Shown here: in pieces, positions 4,760 through 5,066 of the stretch
How the letters are laid out: each line of letters begins with the position of its first letter
Numbering within the stretch: position 1 is the stretch's first letter
Assembly (NCBI GenBank): GCA_022838965.1
Contig: JALHDK010000154.1
Location: 1 to 5,066, forward strand
Source of the DNA: Actinomycetales bacterium
GTDB taxonomy: Bacteria; Actinomycetota; Actinomycetes; Actinomycetales; Actinomycetaceae
Direction: 5' to 3'
Length of the DNA: 5,066 nt
The notes under the pieces: generated by a model
The model's input: only the letters and a program-made list of their open reading frames with translations
Database searches by the model: none
Told to the model about the DNA's origin: nothing
Made by a program: the position numbers and the translations under genes

Positions 4760-5066
4760 TCTTGCTTCGCGGCTGGACGTGATGAACCGGTTGGGCCGGG
4801 CGATGGCCGACCCGACCCGCTCCCGGATCCTCATGACGCTCCTCGAGGGCCCGAGCTACCCGGCGGTGCTCGCCCGGGACCTGGGCCTGACCCGGTCGAA
4901 CGTGTCGAACCACCTGACCTGCCTGCGGGACTGCGGCATCGTCGTGGCCGAGCCCGAGGGGCGCCAGACGCGGTACGAGATCGCCGACCCGCACCTCGCG
5001 GCGGCGATGACCGCGCTGGTCGAGGTGACGCTGGCCGTCGATGAGAACGCCCCGTGCGTGGATGCC
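4752..5066 (+). CDS. cmtR: CmtR-type Cd(II)/Pb(II)-sensing ArsR/SmtB repressor (3' end cut by window)
   Basis: The visible 105 residues form a winged-helix ArsR/SmtB regulator closely resembling mycobacterial CmtR. Seen here are LGRAMADPTRSRILMTLLEG (14-33), the recognition helix LTRSNVSNHLTCLRDCG (46-62), and the wing with EGRQTRYEIADPHL. The metal ligands known for CmtR, Cys57 and Cys61 in the recognition helix and Cys102 near the C terminus, fall at exactly those numbers here (PCVDA at 101-105). In the family, apo-protein represses metal-efflux genes such as a P-type ATPase, and Cd(II) or Pb(II) binding releases it. The start is ATG 4752, giving MLT as in CmtR. There is no Shine-Dalgarno sequence, and the start codon lies inside the operator-like repeat, so leaderless or short-leader translation is likely. 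The frame is open to the right edge; the CmtR family length suggests about a dozen residues are missing. A metal exporter downstream is expected but not visible. Confidence 0.92.
   Translation, partial: MLTLASRLDVMNRLGRAMADPTRSRILMTLLEGPSYPAVLARDLGLTRSNVSNHLTCLRDCGIVVAEPEGRQTRYEIADPHLAAAMTALVEVTLAVDENAPCVDA

Noticed and set aside
4599..4994. 131-residue frame on the minus strand over cmtR
   Set aside because: It is antisense to a well-supported regulator gene and has the His/Arg/Pro-rich composition typical of shadow frames in GC-rich DNA.

Overview
The window is high-GC DNA (roughly two thirds or more G+C by eye) with GTG starts, GTGA/ATGA stop-start overlaps, Ala/Arg-rich proteins and a DUF4192 gene. 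Together with a CmtR-like regulator this points to an actinobacterium; the genus cannot be fixed from the sequence. The gene content (small hypotheticals, a serine recombinase, toxin-antitoxin-like genes, a metal-sensing regulator, a large palindromic repeat) looks like an accessory or integrated mobile region rather than core chromosome.

Left block (1-1672, + strand): a coiled-coil/basic hypothetical protein (possibly starting upstream of the window), a 53-residue acidic protein, and a DUF4192 protein. The three are chained by 8-nt and 4-nt overlaps and look like one translationally coupled operon of unknown function. Between this operon and the next, convergent one lies an imperfect palindrome at 1696-1834. 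It has two pairs of perfect arms (14 and 24 bp) on one symmetry axis and contains no gene.

Central block (1856-3922, - strand): four overlapping genes, in transcription order. The first encodes an 87-residue VbhA-type antitoxin-like protein carrying a Fic-inhibitory-type SxxxEG motif. The second is a 166-residue protein of unrecognised fold. The third is a DUF6036/AbiEii-like nucleotidyltransferase with a disordered tail. The fourth is a small serine recombinase. Each gene overlaps the next by 1 or 4 nt, and a plausible promoter with an operator-like inverted repeat lies just upstream (3955-3998). I read genes two and three as a candidate nucleotidyltransferase toxin-antitoxin or defence pair. 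The VbhA-like gene has no Fic partner in the window, and the recombinase is coupled to the end. This operon is the most interesting part of the window.

Right block (4218-5066, + strand): a small two-helix membrane protein with a strong ribosome binding site, then about 290 bp without a convincing gene, then the start of a CmtR-type Cd(II)/Pb(II)-sensing ArsR/SmtB repressor with all three known metal-ligand cysteines. It runs off the right edge. Its promoter and start codon are covered by an 18-bp tandem repeat that also forms dyads, a likely autoregulatory operator.
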